64,000 bases of DNA from Nonlabens antarcticus. Its GTDB lineage: Bacteria; Bacteroidota; Bacteroidia; Flavobacteriales; Flavobacteriaceae. The stretch is taken from NCBI RefSeq assembly GCF_015356755.1, contig NZ_JADFCO010000066.1:248001-312000 (forward strand), given 5' to 3'. A program made the translations under genes and the position numbers. The notes below the pieces were generated by a model. It did no database searches and was not told where the DNA came from. It saw only the letters and a list, made by a program, of their open reading frames with translations. Below are positions 16,990-25,341 of the stretch, one piece after another; the first letter of the stretch is position 1, and every line of letters begins with the position of its first letter.

Positions 16990-17855
16990 TGAAAAAATTC
17001 ATAATCCACATTTTAATAGTAGGAGTTGTGTTGGTCACAATCGCTAGTGTATTAGATTATTCCTATGATTATATTTTTTTAAATACATCGTCAAGAGATA
17101 AAGTTCAACTTGCATTAAAACAAAAACATGATTACGTAGATTACCTTTTTTTAGGTAGTTCTAGAGTAGAAAATCATGTGGATTGCGATCTTATACAATC
17201 CCTAACAGGAAAATCATGCGTGAATTATGGCATAAGTGGCGGGTCGTATGAAGATTCATTAGTCCTTCTTCATTTATTAAAACAAAAAGGATTAACATAT
17301 GGACATTTATTTATTCAATTAGATAATAGTATAGAGGATGGTGGGATGACAAAAAACTTTAAAGCCTCCTTGATACCGTTTATAGCTCCTTATGAATTGA
17401 AAATTGAAGGGATAAACATAAGCTTGAGTTGGTCGCAAAAAAACATTCCTTTTTACCGTTATGCTCAATATGATTATTTGTATGGAATACGTTCATGCGC
17501 AGCTCAAATACTGAAAAACCAGGATGAAATCAAACAATTTGGATACAAACCTCAATACGGTATAGGTTCTCATTTTTCAGGATTAATAAAAAAAACGCCT
17601 ATCAAAAATAAATATATAGAGTTTATTAAAAAAGAAGCGATTCGTGATAACGCCCAAATTCATTTTTTTACATCTCCATATTGCCCATCAATGAAAAATA
17701 CGGGAACCTATAATAGATTTAAAAGCTATTATCCAGGCTATATCAATTATGCATCTTATTACTCCAACCCTACTTATTTTGCAAATTGCAGCCATATGAA
17801 TAACAATGGAGCTCAAGTTTTTACCAAACAAATAGTTAAGGATTTTAATTTGTAA
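16989..17855 (+). CDS. SGNH-hydrolase-like partner of the MBOAT protein
   Basis: 288 residues. An N-terminal membrane anchor or signal (FIIHILIVGVVLVTIASVL) is followed by DYLFLGSSRVENHVD, the GxS block I of SGNH/AlgJ-like proteins (Ser at about residue 57). CVNYGISGGSYEDSL resembles block II. The C-terminal NCSHMNNNGAQVF stands where the D-x-x-H block is expected, with Asp replaced by Cys-Ser. It probably sits on the periplasmic side and receives acyl groups from the neighbouring MBOAT protein. The pairing is typical of O-acetylation modules. Catalytic competence is uncertain. Confidence 0.65.
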   Translation: MKKFIIHILIVGVVLVTIASVLDYSYDYIFLNTSSRDKVQLALKQKHDYVDYLFLGSSRVENHVDCDLIQSLTGKSCVNYGISGGSYEDSLVLLHLLKQKGLTYGHLFIQLDNSIEDGGMTKNFKASLIPFIAPYELKIEGINISLSWSQKNIPFYRYAQYDYLYGIRSCAAQILKNQDEIKQFGYKPQYGIGSHFSGLIKKTPIKNKYIEFIKKEAIRDNAQIHFFTSPYCPSMKNTGTYNRFKSYYPGYINYASYYSNPTYFANCSHMNNNGAQVFTKQIVKDFNL

Positions 17856-17858
17856 TCA

Positions 17859-19001
17859 ATGCACATCGCCTTCATTACCCCAGAATATCCTATTATAAAT
17901 GCAACTCGCAGCGGTGGTCTGGGAACTAGTATCAGAAATCTGGCAGAAGCGCTTGCCGCTAACGATGTTGAGGTAACCGTTTTTGTAGCTTACCAGAAGC
18001 TTAATAAAATAGTTTTTGAAAATAAAGTGACCATTCATTTGATCAAGGAAAAAGCATTTCCTTTAATGAACTGGTATTTTTATAAAAAACATTTAAGTCG
18101 TTATGTAAATAAAGTAACCCAAGAAAAAAATATTGATATCATAGAAGTGCCAGACTGGACTGGAATTACCGCTTTTATGAATATAAACGTTCCTTTAGTG
18201 GTTCGCTTTCACGGTAGTGATGCCTATTTCTGCAAATTAGAGGGACGCAATCAAAAATTTAAAAATCGTCTGTTCGAGAAGCTCAACCTTAAAAATGCTA
18301 AGTACCTCATTTCTGCCAGTAGCTTTACGGCTCGAGAAACTAGAAAACTCTTCCACCTAAAAAAAGAGATAACCACCATTTTTAACTCGGTAGACACATC
18401 GGTTTTCATACCTATTAAGGTGGACGAGAGTAATGATGGTATAATTCTATATTTTGGAACAGTCATCCGTAAAAAGGGCGTGTTTGACTTGATCCAAATG
18501 TTCAATCTACTCGTAGAGCGAGTGCCAACGGCTACGCTCAGATTGATAGGAAAGGATACGATTGATATCTTGGGCCAACAATCAACTATTGAATTGCTTA
18601 AAAAGCAACAAAGCCAGAGAGCTGCTGCTAGAACTCAATTTATTGAAGAAGTTCCATATGAAAACATAAAGGAACATATTGCAGTGGCAACTGTGGTAAC
18701 TTTGCCCAGTTATGCAGAGGCTTTGCCCATGACCTGGATTGAATCCATGGCAATGGAAAAGGCAATGGTTACCAGTAATATAGGTTGGGCGAATGAGATA
18801 ATGGTAGATGGAGTTACCGGCTATACAATTGATCCCACAGATCATCAAGCCTATGCTGCTAGAGTAACTGGATTACTGAAAAATCCACAATTGCGCTTGA
18901 AAATGGGTAGGGCTGCAAGACAACAGGTAGAAAAGAAATTCTCAACAGATGTAGTAGTGAAGAAAACCTTAATTCATTACCATGAATTATTTTATCAATG
19001 A
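17859..19001 (+). CDS. GT4 family glycosyltransferase
   Basis: 380 residues. MHIAFITPEYPIINATRSGG and GLGTSIRNLAEAL form the GT4 N-terminus with its glycine loop. DIIEVPDWTGITAF and VRFHGSDAYF follow, IILYFGTVIRKKGVFDLIQMF opens the C-domain, and LPSYAEALPMTWIESMAMEKAMV is the E-x7-E donor site. It is an inverting or retaining hexosyltransferase of unknown specificity. It overlaps the next gene by 4 nt (ATGA). Confidence 0.9.
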   Translation: MHIAFITPEYPIINATRSGGLGTSIRNLAEALAANDVEVTVFVAYQKLNKIVFENKVTIHLIKEKAFPLMNWYFYKKHLSRYVNKVTQEKNIDIIEVPDWTGITAFMNINVPLVVRFHGSDAYFCKLEGRNQKFKNRLFEKLNLKNAKYLISASSFTARETRKLFHLKKEITTIFNSVDTSVFIPIKVDESNDGIILYFGTVIRKKGVFDLIQMFNLLVERVPTATLRLIGKDTIDILGQQSTIELLKKQQSQRAAARTQFIEEVPYENIKEHIAVATVVTLPSYAEALPMTWIESMAMEKAMVTSNIGWANEIMVDGVTGYTIDPTDHQAYAARVTGLLKNPQLRLKMGRAARQQVEKKFSTDVVVKKTLIHYHELFYQ

Positions 19002-20464
19002 TAATTCTAGAACACCATAACGGAAGGATCACGAGCGATAATGGAACTAAGAATACCGTGGTGGCTCAGTTGTATGACTTAGCTCGCAAACAACCAGATA
19101 CAGAATTTGTCATTCATAGAACAGGACTTGATCCTACAGTATTCATAGAGACGATTAAGGCAAAAAAAGGAAAAAATGTGTTGATTTCCACCACGACAGA
19201 TTTGAATTCAGATTTCGGATATGTGGAGGACTCGCCTTTTATCAAGATCAATCCTAATGTGATCTACCCTACCTGGAAAAAGAGTACAAGCTTCTTTTAC
19301 ATGCATGCGGCACTTATTAATCAGTTGTCAGATAAATTTCCAGAAACCGGAAATCTTTTGTATTGGATCAACTCTGTTGCGAAAATTTTAAGGCCACAAG
19401 GTGTTTTATGCTATCAAATCCCTACACATAACACTCTGGAAAAACTAACGACCAGTGAAGTTTACCGGTTCGTTGCGCAGCACTACAAAAGGCGATGGAC
19501 ATTGGTTTTATTACTATCTCACATCATTTATGAGCATCGTTTGCCTCTATTCGCATTTGTGAATGCGCAATTTTTTAAAAAACGTAATTGGTGTTTTACT
19601 ATACAATGCTTACAAAAGGATTCAAAACAGAAAGCCTACATTGATAATCCTTATGATGTAATTATTCCTACAATGGGAAGGCCAGAATATTTAAAGAATG
19701 TTCTTAAAGATTTTGCAAAACAAACCTGCCGTCCGGAGATGATTGTGATCATTGAGCAAAATGCAGATCCACAATCTAAAAGCGATTTAGGATTTTTACA
19801 AGAACAGGACTGGCCTTTCGAAATCAAACACAAGTTCATTCATAAAACTGGAGTTTGTAACGCTAGAAATATAGCGATCTCCCACACGAGTGCACTTTGG
19901 GTGATGTTCTTTGACGATGACGCACGCTTTGACTCGAATATTTTTGAACGCATTTTTGAAACATTAAAAATCACTAGTGCTAAGGTTTTAAATACAGCCT
20001 ACTTGCAAAAGGATGACAGGGAACACCAGAAAACGTACAAGCAGTGGGAGTCCTTTGGATCTGGATGTTCTATGGTGCACAGGGAGGTTTTCTCAAAATG
20101 TAGATTTGATAGCGCGCTGGAACATGGTTATGGCGAGGATGTAGATTATGGCATGCAAATCAGGAATGCTGGTTATGATATAATTTACGCTCCACAAATT
20201 CACATAGCGCATTTAAAGGCGCCAATTGGAGGATTTAGGACTCCACATGTATTTGAATGGAACAAGGAAAAAATGCCACCTAAACCAGCACCGCAGATCA
20301 TGTACTTTAGGCAAAAACATACCACACTACAGCAGATGTTGGGATATAAACTAAGTTTTGGTATGAAATTATATCCAGCTCTAGGTAGTAAAAACCCTTG
20401 GAAACATTACGTCAACTTTAAAAAAGCATGGGCTCTTAGTTTAAAATATGCCGCTAAATTATGA
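18998..20464 (+). CDS. Two-domain protein with C-terminal GT2 glycosyltransferase
   Basis: 488 residues. Residues 1 to about 210 have no firm family. The stretch LLYWINSVAKILRPQGVLCY resembles the second half of a methyltransferase fold, but no SAM motif I is seen. From about residue 213 a GT2 domain is clear: YDVIIPTMGRPEYLKNVLKDF, MIVIIEQNADP, GVCNARNIAI, WVMFFDDDARFDSNIF (the metal site) and HGYGEDVDYGMQIRNAGYD. The gene is linked by ATGA overlaps on both sides. Confidence 0.8.
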   Translation: MIILEHHNGRITSDNGTKNTVVAQLYDLARKQPDTEFVIHRTGLDPTVFIETIKAKKGKNVLISTTTDLNSDFGYVEDSPFIKINPNVIYPTWKKSTSFFYMHAALINQLSDKFPETGNLLYWINSVAKILRPQGVLCYQIPTHNTLEKLTTSEVYRFVAQHYKRRWTLVLLLSHIIYEHRLPLFAFVNAQFFKKRNWCFTIQCLQKDSKQKAYIDNPYDVIIPTMGRPEYLKNVLKDFAKQTCRPEMIVIIEQNADPQSKSDLGFLQEQDWPFEIKHKFIHKTGVCNARNIAISHTSALWVMFFDDDARFDSNIFERIFETLKITSAKVLNTAYLQKDDREHQKTYKQWESFGSGCSMVHREVFSKCRFDSALEHGYGEDVDYGMQIRNAGYDIIYAPQIHIAHLKAPIGGFRTPHVFEWNKEKMPPKPAPQIMYFRQKHTTLQQMLGYKLSFGMKLYPALGSKNPWKHYVNFKKAWALSLKYAAKL

Positions 20465-21492
20465 TCAGGCTTTATACATTGGAGGCTTTGCTAACGCCAC
20501 AGAATAGAAGTAAGGTTCATCCATTGCTTTTTGATCTATATTATTTTGAACGGGCTCATCCCAGCGTTAATGAAAACTACAAATTAGTCGACAGGCCTGA
20601 CCTCGCAGATGCATTAATTTTCCCTTTCGATTACTTTCAGATTACCACTAAAGAGGAACAATCAGCCTACAAAAAACTTTATAAGTTAGCTGAATCCCAT
20701 CATAAAAAGCTAATGGTGTATACGGCTGGAGATTATGGAAAATCATTTTATGATTCACAGATCATCGTATGGCGTACTGGTGGATTTAAAAATACTAATG
20801 ATAAACAAACGATTATTCTTCCAGCATTTATTGATGATCCAGTGCAACATGGTCAGATACAATTGAAAAATCTTCCATATTCTAAACATCCTAATATTTC
20901 ATTTACGGGATTTGCAACTGCTGGTTGGAAAGAGCAACTTCGTATAGTTGGCTCAACCTTAAAAAATAATCTGTTTCGCAAATTAGGCAAGGATGATTCG
21001 GATACTCAATTTATTTATAATTCAGCCAGCAAACGATTCCGTTATCTTCAGCAATTAGAGGCTTCCCGAGTTATCGACACAGATTTTATCTTTAGAAATA
21101 AATATAGGGCAGGAGCACATAGCATATTGGAGCGTGAGAAAACCACTCAAGAGTTTTTTCAAAACTTAAATAACTCGCCCTACACATTTTGCCTACGTGG
21201 TGCAGGGAATTTTTCTGTACGCTTTTATGAATCTTTGGCTTGTGGACGTATACCCGTGTTGGTAGATACGAATTGCTCCTTGCCTCTAGAAGAAAGAATC
21301 AATTGGGAGGAGCATATTTGTCTGGTCCAACCATCAGAAAACGTAGTCGAAAAATTAATAGCTTTCCATAGGAGTTTCGATGAAAGTTCATTTATAGAAT
21401 TACAACAGTCAAATAGAAAGCTTTACGAGAAAAACTTAGTGAGACATCATTATTTTTGTCACATTCATGATCGTCTAAAAGCCATGCTTTGA
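20461..21492 (+). CDS. Exostosin-like glycosyltransferase
   Basis: 343 residues. The late block NSPYTFCLRGAGNFSVRFYE, then SLACGRIPVLVDTNCSLPLE and INWEEHICLV, matches the exostosin (GT47-type) signature around the nucleotide-sugar site. The first half (LADALIFPFDYFQ) fits the usual variable acceptor half. Eukaryotic members build heparan sulfate or plant wall glycans. Bacterial members occur in polysaccharide clusters with mostly unknown sugars. The gene overlaps its neighbours by 4 nt on each side. Confidence 0.8.
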   Translation: MIRLYTLEALLTPQNRSKVHPLLFDLYYFERAHPSVNENYKLVDRPDLADALIFPFDYFQITTKEEQSAYKKLYKLAESHHKKLMVYTAGDYGKSFYDSQIIVWRTGGFKNTNDKQTIILPAFIDDPVQHGQIQLKNLPYSKHPNISFTGFATAGWKEQLRIVGSTLKNNLFRKLGKDDSDTQFIYNSASKRFRYLQQLEASRVIDTDFIFRNKYRAGAHSILEREKTTQEFFQNLNNSPYTFCLRGAGNFSVRFYESLACGRIPVLVDTNCSLPLEERINWEEHICLVQPSENVVEKLIAFHRSFDESSFIELQQSNRKLYEKNLVRHHYFCHIHDRLKAML

Positions 21493-22514
21493 ATCTTAAA
21501 TTCTCCCTCATCATCTGCACTTACCAGCGACCAGACGCGATCATGAAATTGATGGAAACTGTAGGTTGTCAATCACGATATATGGATGAGATCATCATTG
21601 TGGATGGCAGCACTGATAATGAAACATCAGTTCTCTTTCGCGCGGGCGGTGAGCGTAGCCGAACCGAAAGCAAAATCCCAAACTTACAGTACTATAAAGT
21701 ATTAAAAGAGCATCGTGGTCTGACCAAACAACGTAATTATGGAATTGACAGGGTAACTGAAGATATAGATATCGTTTGCTTTTTAGATGATGATGTGATC
21801 TTGCAGCCTGATTATTTTCAAAAACTGCTGGAGACCTACAAAAAACATCCAGAGGCCATTGGAGTGGGCGGCTATATTACAAATGAGGTAACTTGGGAAC
21901 CATCCAAAAAAAACAATCCAGCAGATCTCCATCATTTTTATTTTGACGGTTATCGTCGTAGGGAAAGTTCCAGATATAAATTAAGGCGAAAGTTGGGTTT
22001 GATTCAAAAGACGGCTCCAGGGAATTATCCGGCATTTGGTCACGGTAGATCGATTAGCTTTTTTCCGCCATCGGGAAAAATTTATGAGGTTAACCATCTA
22101 ATGGGTGGTGTTTCCAGCTTTCCAAAGTATATTTTGGATAAACATAAATTCTCTGAATACTTTGAGGGTTATGGTTTGTATGAGGATGCTCATTTTACGC
22201 TGGGATTATCAAAGATTGGTAAGCTGTACGTTAATACGGCAGCTCAATTAGAACACCACCACAATCCACAAGGCAGACCTAATTTATACCATTATGGTAT
22301 AATGGTGACGCGCAACGGTTGGTTTGTATGGCATACGTTTAATCCATCCCCAACTTTCAAAGAAACCACTAAATGGTGGCTGATTTCCATTCTGTTGACA
22401 GCCATTCGATTTCTCAATATATTTACCACAAAAGACGCTGCTGGATCGTTCCGTGAATTTCTGGGAAGAACGGTGGGTTTATTTAGTCTTTTATTTAATA
22501 AACCTAAAGAGTGA
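21489..22514 (+). CDS. GT2 family glycosyltransferase, TTG start
   Basis: 341 residues beginning at TTG 21489, which overlaps the preceding stop as TTGA. FSLIICTYQRPDAIMKLMET, EIIIVDGSTDNETS, GLTKQRNYGIDRV, IVCFLDDDVILQPDYFQ (the metal site) and EGYGLYEDAHFTLGLSKIG are GT2 blocks in order. A C-terminal hydrophobic stretch, WWLISILLTAIRFLNIF, may touch the membrane. Between the second and third blocks an extra segment, LFRAGGERSRTESK, is encoded by a composite repeat (21635-21671) and looks like an insertion. Confidence 0.88.
   Translation: MNLKFSLIICTYQRPDAIMKLMETVGCQSRYMDEIIIVDGSTDNETSVLFRAGGERSRTESKIPNLQYYKVLKEHRGLTKQRNYGIDRVTEDIDIVCFLDDDVILQPDYFQKLLETYKKHPEAIGVGGYITNEVTWEPSKKNNPADLHHFYFDGYRRRESSRYKLRRKLGLIQKTAPGNYPAFGHGRSISFFPPSGKIYEVNHLMGGVSSFPKYILDKHKFSEYFEGYGLYEDAHFTLGLSKIGKLYVNTAAQLEHHHNPQGRPNLYHYGIMVTRNGWFVWHTFNPSPTFKETTKWWLISILLTAIRFLNIFTTKDAAGSFREFLGRTVGLFSLLFNKPKE
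21635..21671. repeat. Composite repeat inside GT2 gene
   Basis: CTTTCGCG at the left end and CGAAAGC at the right end are the two arms of the window's palindrome. Between them lies a GC-rich spacer, GGGCGGTGAGCGTAGCCGAA, resembling another dispersed Bacteroidetes repeat. The stretch stays in frame. Confidence 0.5.
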
Positions 22515-23059
22515 AATACGCAAAGGACATAAAACGATACACCGATTATAGTGGGAAGTCTGCGCTAGTTATGCTTTTGACTCAGCAGGGTTTGTGGGCC
22601 TTGTTTTACTACAGGCTTTTTAATTCCGTTTATGTGTCAAACATTCCGTCGATTTTCAAAAAAGTTATTTTGTTCTTCGGAGTGCTATTTCAGAAAAAAG
22701 CTGAAATTTTTACCGGAATCACCTTGCCTTACAGTGCCCAAATAGGGGAAGGTCTTTATATAGGGCATCATTCAGGGATTATTATCAATGCTAATGCCAT
22801 TATAGGTTCCAACTGCAATATCTCACAAGGAGTAACGATAGGCGTTAGCGGCCGAAAAGAGCATCGCGGAGTACCAACTATAGGGGATCGTGTTTATATA
22901 GGCGTTAATGCTGTGGTTGCGGGAAATATAATCATAGGCGATGGCGCGGTCATAGGAGCCAATTCACTTGTCACTCGAAACGTAGAGGGTGGAACAACAG
23001 TTATGGGAGTTCCTGCCATAAAAGTGAGTGATCTGGACAGTCAAGAATATATTTTATGA
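22511..23059 (+). CDS. Serine acetyltransferase-like hexapeptide acyltransferase
   Basis: 182 residues starting at GTG 22511 (GTGA overlap). An N-terminal helical part (LLTQQGLWALFYYRLF) precedes a left-handed beta-helix of hexapeptide repeats: IGEGLYIGHHSGIIINANAI, IGSNCNISQGVTIG, PTIGDRVYIGVNAVVAG and IIGDGAVIGANSLVTR, ending in VMGVPAIKV. The GHHSG segment carries the catalytic His typical of CysE-like enzymes. In this cluster an acetyl-CoA-dependent sugar O- or N-acetyltransferase is more likely than cysteine synthesis. Confidence 0.85.
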   Translation: MKYAKDIKRYTDYSGKSALVMLLTQQGLWALFYYRLFNSVYVSNIPSIFKKVILFFGVLFQKKAEIFTGITLPYSAQIGEGLYIGHHSGIIINANAIIGSNCNISQGVTIGVSGRKEHRGVPTIGDRVYIGVNAVVAGNIIIGDGAVIGANSLVTRNVEGGTTVMGVPAIKVSDLDSQEYIL

Positions 23060-24378
23060 AATTGCTGGTGATTTCTGATGCACCCATAATTGAAAGAGAT
23101 GGATTGAAGCTGGCCTATGCTCCTTATGTCAAGGAGATGGATTTATGGATGAAACAGGTCTCGCAGGTAACGATTTTATCTCCCGCTAAATATTCTAAAA
23201 AGCTACTATGGAAACCATTCGCAAACCAAAACTTCCAACATCAAAGAGTAATCCGTCTCGAATTTCACAAATGGTCATCAGCGTTGAAATCTTTGATTGC
23301 AACTCCTTCTCAAACGGTATTACTTTGGAAAGCATTTAAAAAAGCAGACCACATTCATGTGAGGGCACCTGGGAATCTTGCGTTGCTGGCAGGAATAATA
23401 GGTGCTGGCTATTCTTTTTTCAACAAAAAAAGAAGCCAACGCAAAACGGTTAAATACGCTGGTAATTGGGATCCCAATTCCAAACAGCCATTATCATACA
23501 GGCTTCAAAAATGGTTGTTCGCTAGCCCGAAATGGTCAAAGAACACCACGGTAATGGCCTACGGAGAATGGCCCAACCAAAGTAAAAACGTCAAATCGTT
23601 TTTTACCGCTACCTATAGCGAGAAAGAGATTCAGAAGTATAAAAAAACACTCGGTTTTCCACTCCAATTCGTGTTCGCTGGAACGCTTGCCCCAAATAAA
23701 AACCCACAATTGTTGGTAGAACTAGTTCAAGAGTTAAACCAACAAGGCATCCCATCAGAAGCACACTTTTATGGCGATGGGCCTATGATGGAGGAATTTA
23801 AGCAACTTCATTCGAAGTCTGGTGAACCTAGTTATGAGTTTGGAGTTCAGAGTTCAGCCGAAGACGCTTGCAATGTCAGTTCGAGCGCAGTCGAGAACAG
23901 TTCAACTATCAAGGATTTAGAACCAACGACCGGAACTACTTTTACACAAGATTCCGTTACACCGTCAAGCGAAGCCGTTCTGCAACGGCTTGACAGTTCA
24001 ATTTCAAATACATTCCATTTCCACGGTAACCAACCAACGGAGGTCCTAAAACAAGCTTATGAAAAAGCCCACTTCGTTTTTCTAGCTTCCCAAAGTGAAG
24101 GTTGGCCGAAAGTTGTAGCAGAAGGCATGTGGCACGGTTGTGTTCCCATCGCAACTCCCGTAAGCTTCGTCCCATGGATGTTGAATATAAATGCACCTTC
24201 CATTTCTGATAATCCACGAGGAATTCTTTTTAACTCCGTGCAAGAAACGGTGGAGAAGATCAAGGGATTAATAGCAGCTCCTGACCAATTTGAGCAAATG
24301 TCAAAAGATGCCCAAAAGTGGTCCCAACAATATACCATGGAAGGTTTTCAAAAGTGCATTGAAGAATTACTGAAATAA
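23056..24378 (+). CDS. GT4 family glycosyltransferase with a low-complexity insertion
   Basis: 440 residues, longer than typical. The N-domain runs from MKLLVISDAPIIERDGLKLA. FVFAGTLAPNKNPQLLVELV and HFYGDGPMMEEFKQL open the C-domain, and FLASQSEGWPKVVAEGMWHG is the E-x7-E donor site. Between EEFKQL and FHFHGNQPTEVLKQAYEKA about 65 Ser/Thr/Glu-rich residues are inserted (about 252-318). Their DNA resembles intergenic repeats rather than coding sequence. The donor domain is otherwise intact, so the enzyme may still work with the insert as a loop. Confidence 0.85.
   Translation: MKLLVISDAPIIERDGLKLAYAPYVKEMDLWMKQVSQVTILSPAKYSKKLLWKPFANQNFQHQRVIRLEFHKWSSALKSLIATPSQTVLLWKAFKKADHIHVRAPGNLALLAGIIGAGYSFFNKKRSQRKTVKYAGNWDPNSKQPLSYRLQKWLFASPKWSKNTTVMAYGEWPNQSKNVKSFFTATYSEKEIQKYKKTLGFPLQFVFAGTLAPNKNPQLLVELVQELNQQGIPSEAHFYGDGPMMEEFKQLHSKSGEPSYEFGVQSSAEDACNVSSSAVENSSTIKDLEPTTGTTFTQDSVTPSSEAVLQRLDSSISNTFHFHGNQPTEVLKQAYEKAHFVFLASQSEGWPKVVAEGMWHGCVPIATPVSFVPWMLNINAPSISDNPRGILFNSVQETVEKIKGLIAAPDQFEQMSKDAQKWSQQYTMEGFQKCIEELLK
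23809..24010. repeat. Intergenic-type repeat absorbed into coding sequence
   Basis: This segment contains TGTCAGTTCGAGCGCAGTCG then AGAACAGTTC, which looks like the dispersed 'TTCGAGCGCAGTCGAGA' repeats common between genes in Bacteroidetes. It also contains GCCGTTCTGCAACGGC, a hairpin. It is open in the GT4 frame over its full length and interrupts two conserved GT4 blocks. Confidence 0.55.
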
Positions 24379-24510
24379 CATTTCCCTAACTCTATCACGA
24401 CTTGTCAACTTGAACTTGGTTCAGAGTTTCTTGAATCAGGATTCAAATCAGGTCAACTGTTAAAATCGGGATTCTGTTGAAATATTGCTAAACTGAAAAT
24501 TACAGCCAGT

Positions 24511-24567
24511 TCCAAGAGATGCTGAAATACTGAAATGAATTCAGCACAGGTAAATTCAGCATGACAA
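24511..24567 (+). repeat. 57-bp dispersed repeat, left copy of an inverted pair
   Basis: It starts TCCAAGAGATGCTGAAATAC and ends AAATTCAGCATGACAA. The reverse complement of 30737-30793 is identical except for one base. It lies in a gene-free stretch (24379-25341) composed of several repeat types. Confidence 0.85.
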
Positions 24568-24732
24568 GAATATCGAAACCGTTGAAATTAGTTCAGCATG
24601 ACAAGGATATTTGAGATGCAGAAAATGAATGTAGCCGATAATTTCAATCAAGACTTTCTTCCCCTTGGGAAGATGCCCAACGGGCAGATGGGTTGGAGAT
24701 TTTCAATAAAACTGTACCAACTCCATCACACC

Positions 24733-24795
24733 TTGTTTCCTCTGCCGGAGGAAATACCGAAGACAAAGGAGGCCAGCGCATGAGTGGTTGTTTTT
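24733..24795 (+). repeat. 63-bp direct repeat, copy A
   Basis: TTGTTTCCTCTGCCGGAGG, then AAATACCGAAGAC and AAAGGAGGCCAGCGCATGAG up to a T-run. Copy B at 25159-25221 differs at only a few positions. CCTCTGCCGGAGG forms a small hairpin. Confidence 0.85.
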
Positions 24796-24819
24796 TGTTT
24801 TTGATTTTCTTTTTAATTA

Positions 24820-24866
24820 GGAGGAAATGCGGAAGGCAAAGAAGACCAGCGCCCGAGTGAGTTTTT
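24820..24866 (+). repeat. Degenerate third copy of the direct repeat
   Basis: GGAGGAAATGCGGAAGGCAA, then AGAAGACCAGCGCCCGAGTG, followed by a T-run. It matches the second half of copies A and B with several changes. Confidence 0.6.
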
Positions 24867-25158
24867 CTGATGGACCGACGGACCGACGGTTGAGGACAGA
24901 CGGTTCAGTGGTGTTTCGGAGTTTAATGTACCCCGTTTGCATTGAATTGACAAAAGATGACTCTTGTTTCCTTCGGTAACTCTCGTGACATAAGACAAAG
25001 GACTTATTTGTTGAAGGTAGATGTTTCCGATTCCCATTGAAATTCAAAACACCCATCTCGTTTCCTCTATCAGAAAAGTCTTATGTCTTAAGTCAGCAAG
25101 GTTAGAGCGTAGCGACAACCGAGCCCATCTTATGTCAAACCTTTAATCTTCTCACATA

Positions 25159-25221
25159 TTGTTTCCTCTGCTGGAGGAAATGTCGAAGACAAAGGAGGCC
25201 AGCGCATGAGTGGTTGTTTTT
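25159..25221 (+). repeat. 63-bp direct repeat, copy B
   Basis: Near-identical to 24733-24795, with the final 31 bases the same. The stretch 24379-25341 holds no supportable gene, only these and related repeats. Confidence 0.85.
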
Positions 25222-25341
25222 CATTTTCTTTTTATTTTTAATTCTGAAGAATGTCCAAAGGACAATGGTGCCCACCTACTTCAATTTGAATTTCCACGTT
25301 CCACTTCAACCCATTACCTTAGCATTTTCCTAAACGATCCC

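Noticed and set aside
24598-24783. Short rightward frame in the 24.4-25.3 kb gap
   Set aside because: It is translated from dispersed repeat DNA, has no family likeness, and its 3' half is the direct-repeat unit.
24733-25221. Possible CRISPR array
   Set aside because: There are only two good copies of 63 bp spaced irregularly, with no uniform spacers and no cas genes.
25210-25341. 44-residue N-terminal extension of the GT4 at 25342
   Set aside because: The extension reads through repeat sequence, and the conserved MRVLQIIDSLHPGGAER starts exactly at 25342.
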